DNA of 11,527 bases from Betaproteobacteria bacterium (GTDB lineage: Bacteria > Pseudomonadota > Gammaproteobacteria > Burkholderiales > SG8-39). A program made the position numbers and the translations under genes. The stretch is from positions 1-11,527 of the forward strand of contig JAABRB010000080.1 in assembly GCA_011391185.1 (NCBI GenBank). The letters run 5' to 3'. The stretch's first letter is position 1. Each line of letters begins with the position of its first letter. Below are positions 10,556-11,527 of this stretch, one piece after another. Under the pieces are notes generated by a model. It saw only the letters and a list, made by a program, of their open reading frames with translations. It was not told the origin of the DNA and did no database searches.

Positions 10556-11014
10556 ATGAATTGGAAGCTCGTTAACCTCGGCTTGACCCTCGTACTGGGC
10601 GCCGGAATCACCACCGCTGCAATTGCGCAGGCGAAGCCGGAGGTCATGGTCAAGCAGCGGCAATCCGCCATGACACTGCAGCTCAAGTACCTCGGGCCGC
10701 TCTTCGGCATGGCACAGGGCAAGATGCCGTTCAATGCCCCGATCGTGACCCGGAATGCAGAGTACCTGAACGTCCTGGACAAGATGGCTTGGGACGGGTT
10801 CGATGCCAGCACGAAGGACGTGAAAAGCCGCGCCCTGCCGGCAATCTGGGCGGAAGCCGGCAAGTTCAAGGAGGCGCAGCAGAACTTCCAGACGGCCACT
10901 TCCCAGCTCGTCGAGGCGTCGAAAAGCGGGGACGAAGGGAAGATGAAAGCCGCGATCGGTGGCGTCGGCAAGAGTTGCAACGCCTGCCACGACGAGTTCC
11001 GCGCCAAAGAATAG
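10556..11014 (+). CDS. Exported class II cytochrome c (cytochrome c'/c-556 family)
   Basis: Periplasmic haem protein of 152 aa predicted as a four-helix bundle. A signal peptide covers about residues 1-25, with likely cleavage after AIA or AQA. The mature protein matches the cytochrome c' pattern I recall from Rubrivivax and Alcaligenes: an RQSAM segment (35-39) on helix 1, MAQGKMPF, an ALPAIW segment before helix 3, and one haem site CNACH (141-145) near the C-terminus, the placement typical of class II. Met39 falls where the distal residue of cytochrome c' lies (often Leu or Phe). It could be a sixth ligand, as in c-556, or a free distal residue. The ATG at 10556 has an excellent AAGGAGGA (10541-10548) seven bases upstream; a start 36 bp earlier would spoil the signal peptide. 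Roles in the family include NO binding and electron transfer; which applies here is unknown. Confidence 0.92.
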   Translation: MNWKLVNLGLTLVLGAGITTAAIAQAKPEVMVKQRQSAMTLQLKYLGPLFGMAQGKMPFNAPIVTRNAEYLNVLDKMAWDGFDASTKDVKSRALPAIWAEAGKFKEAQQNFQTATSQLVEASKSGDEGKMKAAIGGVGKSCNACHDEFRAKE

Positions 11015-11034
11015 CTTTAGCGGTCTTACCCAAG

Positions 11035-11064
11035 CGACCCCGCCAAGGCGGGGTCGTCCTTTTT
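11035..11064 (+). terminator. Intrinsic terminator after the cytochrome c' gene
   Basis: A perfect 10-bp G/C-rich stem (CGACCCCGCC at 11035-11044, GGCGGGGTCG at 11047-11056) with a minimal AA loop is followed by TCCTTTTT. This is a textbook Rho-independent terminator, 20 bp after the stop codon. It ends 16 bp before the next cytochrome start, so downstream expression would need read-through. Confidence 0.87.
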
Positions 11065-11080
11065 CCGACGACCCCCGACA

Positions 11081-11527
11081 GTGCGCACCGCATTTCGACG
11101 CTTCCTCGCCAGTTTGATCACCGCCCTGGTTGCCGGGGCGCTCATCGGCAGCGTGGCGGCCCAGGGCGATCCGAAACGCGGCGAGTACCTCACCAAGGCC
11201 GGAGGCTGCGTCGCCTGCCATTCCGAGGACAAGGAAAACGCCGTGCGGTTTGCCGGCGGACGTGTGCTTAAGACACCGTTCGGCACCTTCTACGGGCCGA
11301 ACATCACGCCGCACCCGCAGGCGGGCATCGGGCGCTGGCAGGAGGCGGACTTCGTCCGCGCGATGCGTGAGGGGATCGGTCCGGATGGCGCCAACTACTT
11401 TCCCGCATTCCCCTACACGTCGTTCACGAAGATGACTGACGCCGACCTGCGGGATCTCTGGACGTATCTGCGCACTCTGCCGCCGAGCGATCGGGCGAGC
11501 CAAAATCACGACCTCCGGGCACCATTC
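11081..11527 (+). CDS. Exported c-type cytochrome, mono/dihaem COG2010-like (3' end outside window)
   Basis: The frame stays open from the GTG at 11081 to the right edge (149 codons), so the gene is cut by the window. Residues 1-27 form a signal peptide: VRTAFRR, a hydrophobic core, and cleavage near VAA. One haem-binding site, CVACH, is at 43-47. It is followed by PFGTFYGPNITPHPQAGIGRW, DFVRAMREGIGPDG, YFPAFPYTSFTKMTDADL and TYLRTLPP. These blocks recur in cytochrome c subunits of periplasmic dehydrogenases and related dihaem cytochromes, so a second haem site may follow outside the window. There is an in-frame stop at 11018 and no start codon between it and 11081, so the GTG is the earliest possible start; no clear ribosome binding site is visible. 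It is probably a redox partner of, or functionally linked to, the class II cytochrome just upstream, but the terminator between them argues for separate control. Confidence 0.87.
   Translation, partial: MRTAFRRFLASLITALVAGALIGSVAAQGDPKRGEYLTKAGGCVACHSEDKENAVRFAGGRVLKTPFGTFYGPNITPHPQAGIGRWQEADFVRAMREGIGPDGANYFPAFPYTSFTKMTDADLRDLWTYLRTLPPSDRASQNHDLRAPF

Overview
The window is a GC-rich stretch of ordinary proteobacterial chromosome. The conserved block queA-tgt-yajC-secD-secF, the class II cytochrome c, the RecQ sequence and -10-like boxes followed by CCCGC all point to a betaproteobacterium or a close relative. That assignment is inference from gene content and protein style; there is no 16S marker here. 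I found no CRISPR array, transposase, prophage gene or defence island, and no convincing undescribed multi-gene system. The unusual material lies between the genes.

Positions 1-2537 (+ strand) hold a three-gene phosphorelay. A hybrid histidine kinase with a C-terminal receiver runs in from the left edge. It is followed by a stand-alone Hpt protein and an OmpR/PhoB-type response regulator with a winged-helix output domain. Each phospho-acceptor residue is present, so the expected path is His (kinase) to Asp (its receiver) to His (Hpt) to Asp (regulator) to DNA.

Positions 2538-2753 separate the convergent regulator and recQ genes and hold a dense mosaic of G/C-rich hairpins that looks like a dispersed intergenic repeat. 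recQ (- strand, 2754-4559) encodes a full-length RecQ helicase. Upstream of it, on the same strand, lie a broken 3' half of a tRNA-Leu gene, a perfect 12-bp hairpin and an intact tRNA-Leu(CAA). The intact tRNA lies only 22 bp from the divergent queA start, and its best promoter match falls inside queA.

Positions 4923-10407 (+ strand) hold queA and tgt, which make the queuosine tRNA modification, followed by yajC, secD and secF, the accessory subunits of the Sec translocon. Several starts here and in the phosphorelay lack a Shine-Dalgarno sequence and sit 6 nt behind a -10-like hexamer, suggesting leaderless transcripts.

Positions 10408-11527 (+ strand) hold a class II (cytochrome c' type) periplasmic cytochrome with a strong ribosome binding site and a clear intrinsic terminator. 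After it comes the start of a second exported c-type cytochrome, which runs off the right edge.
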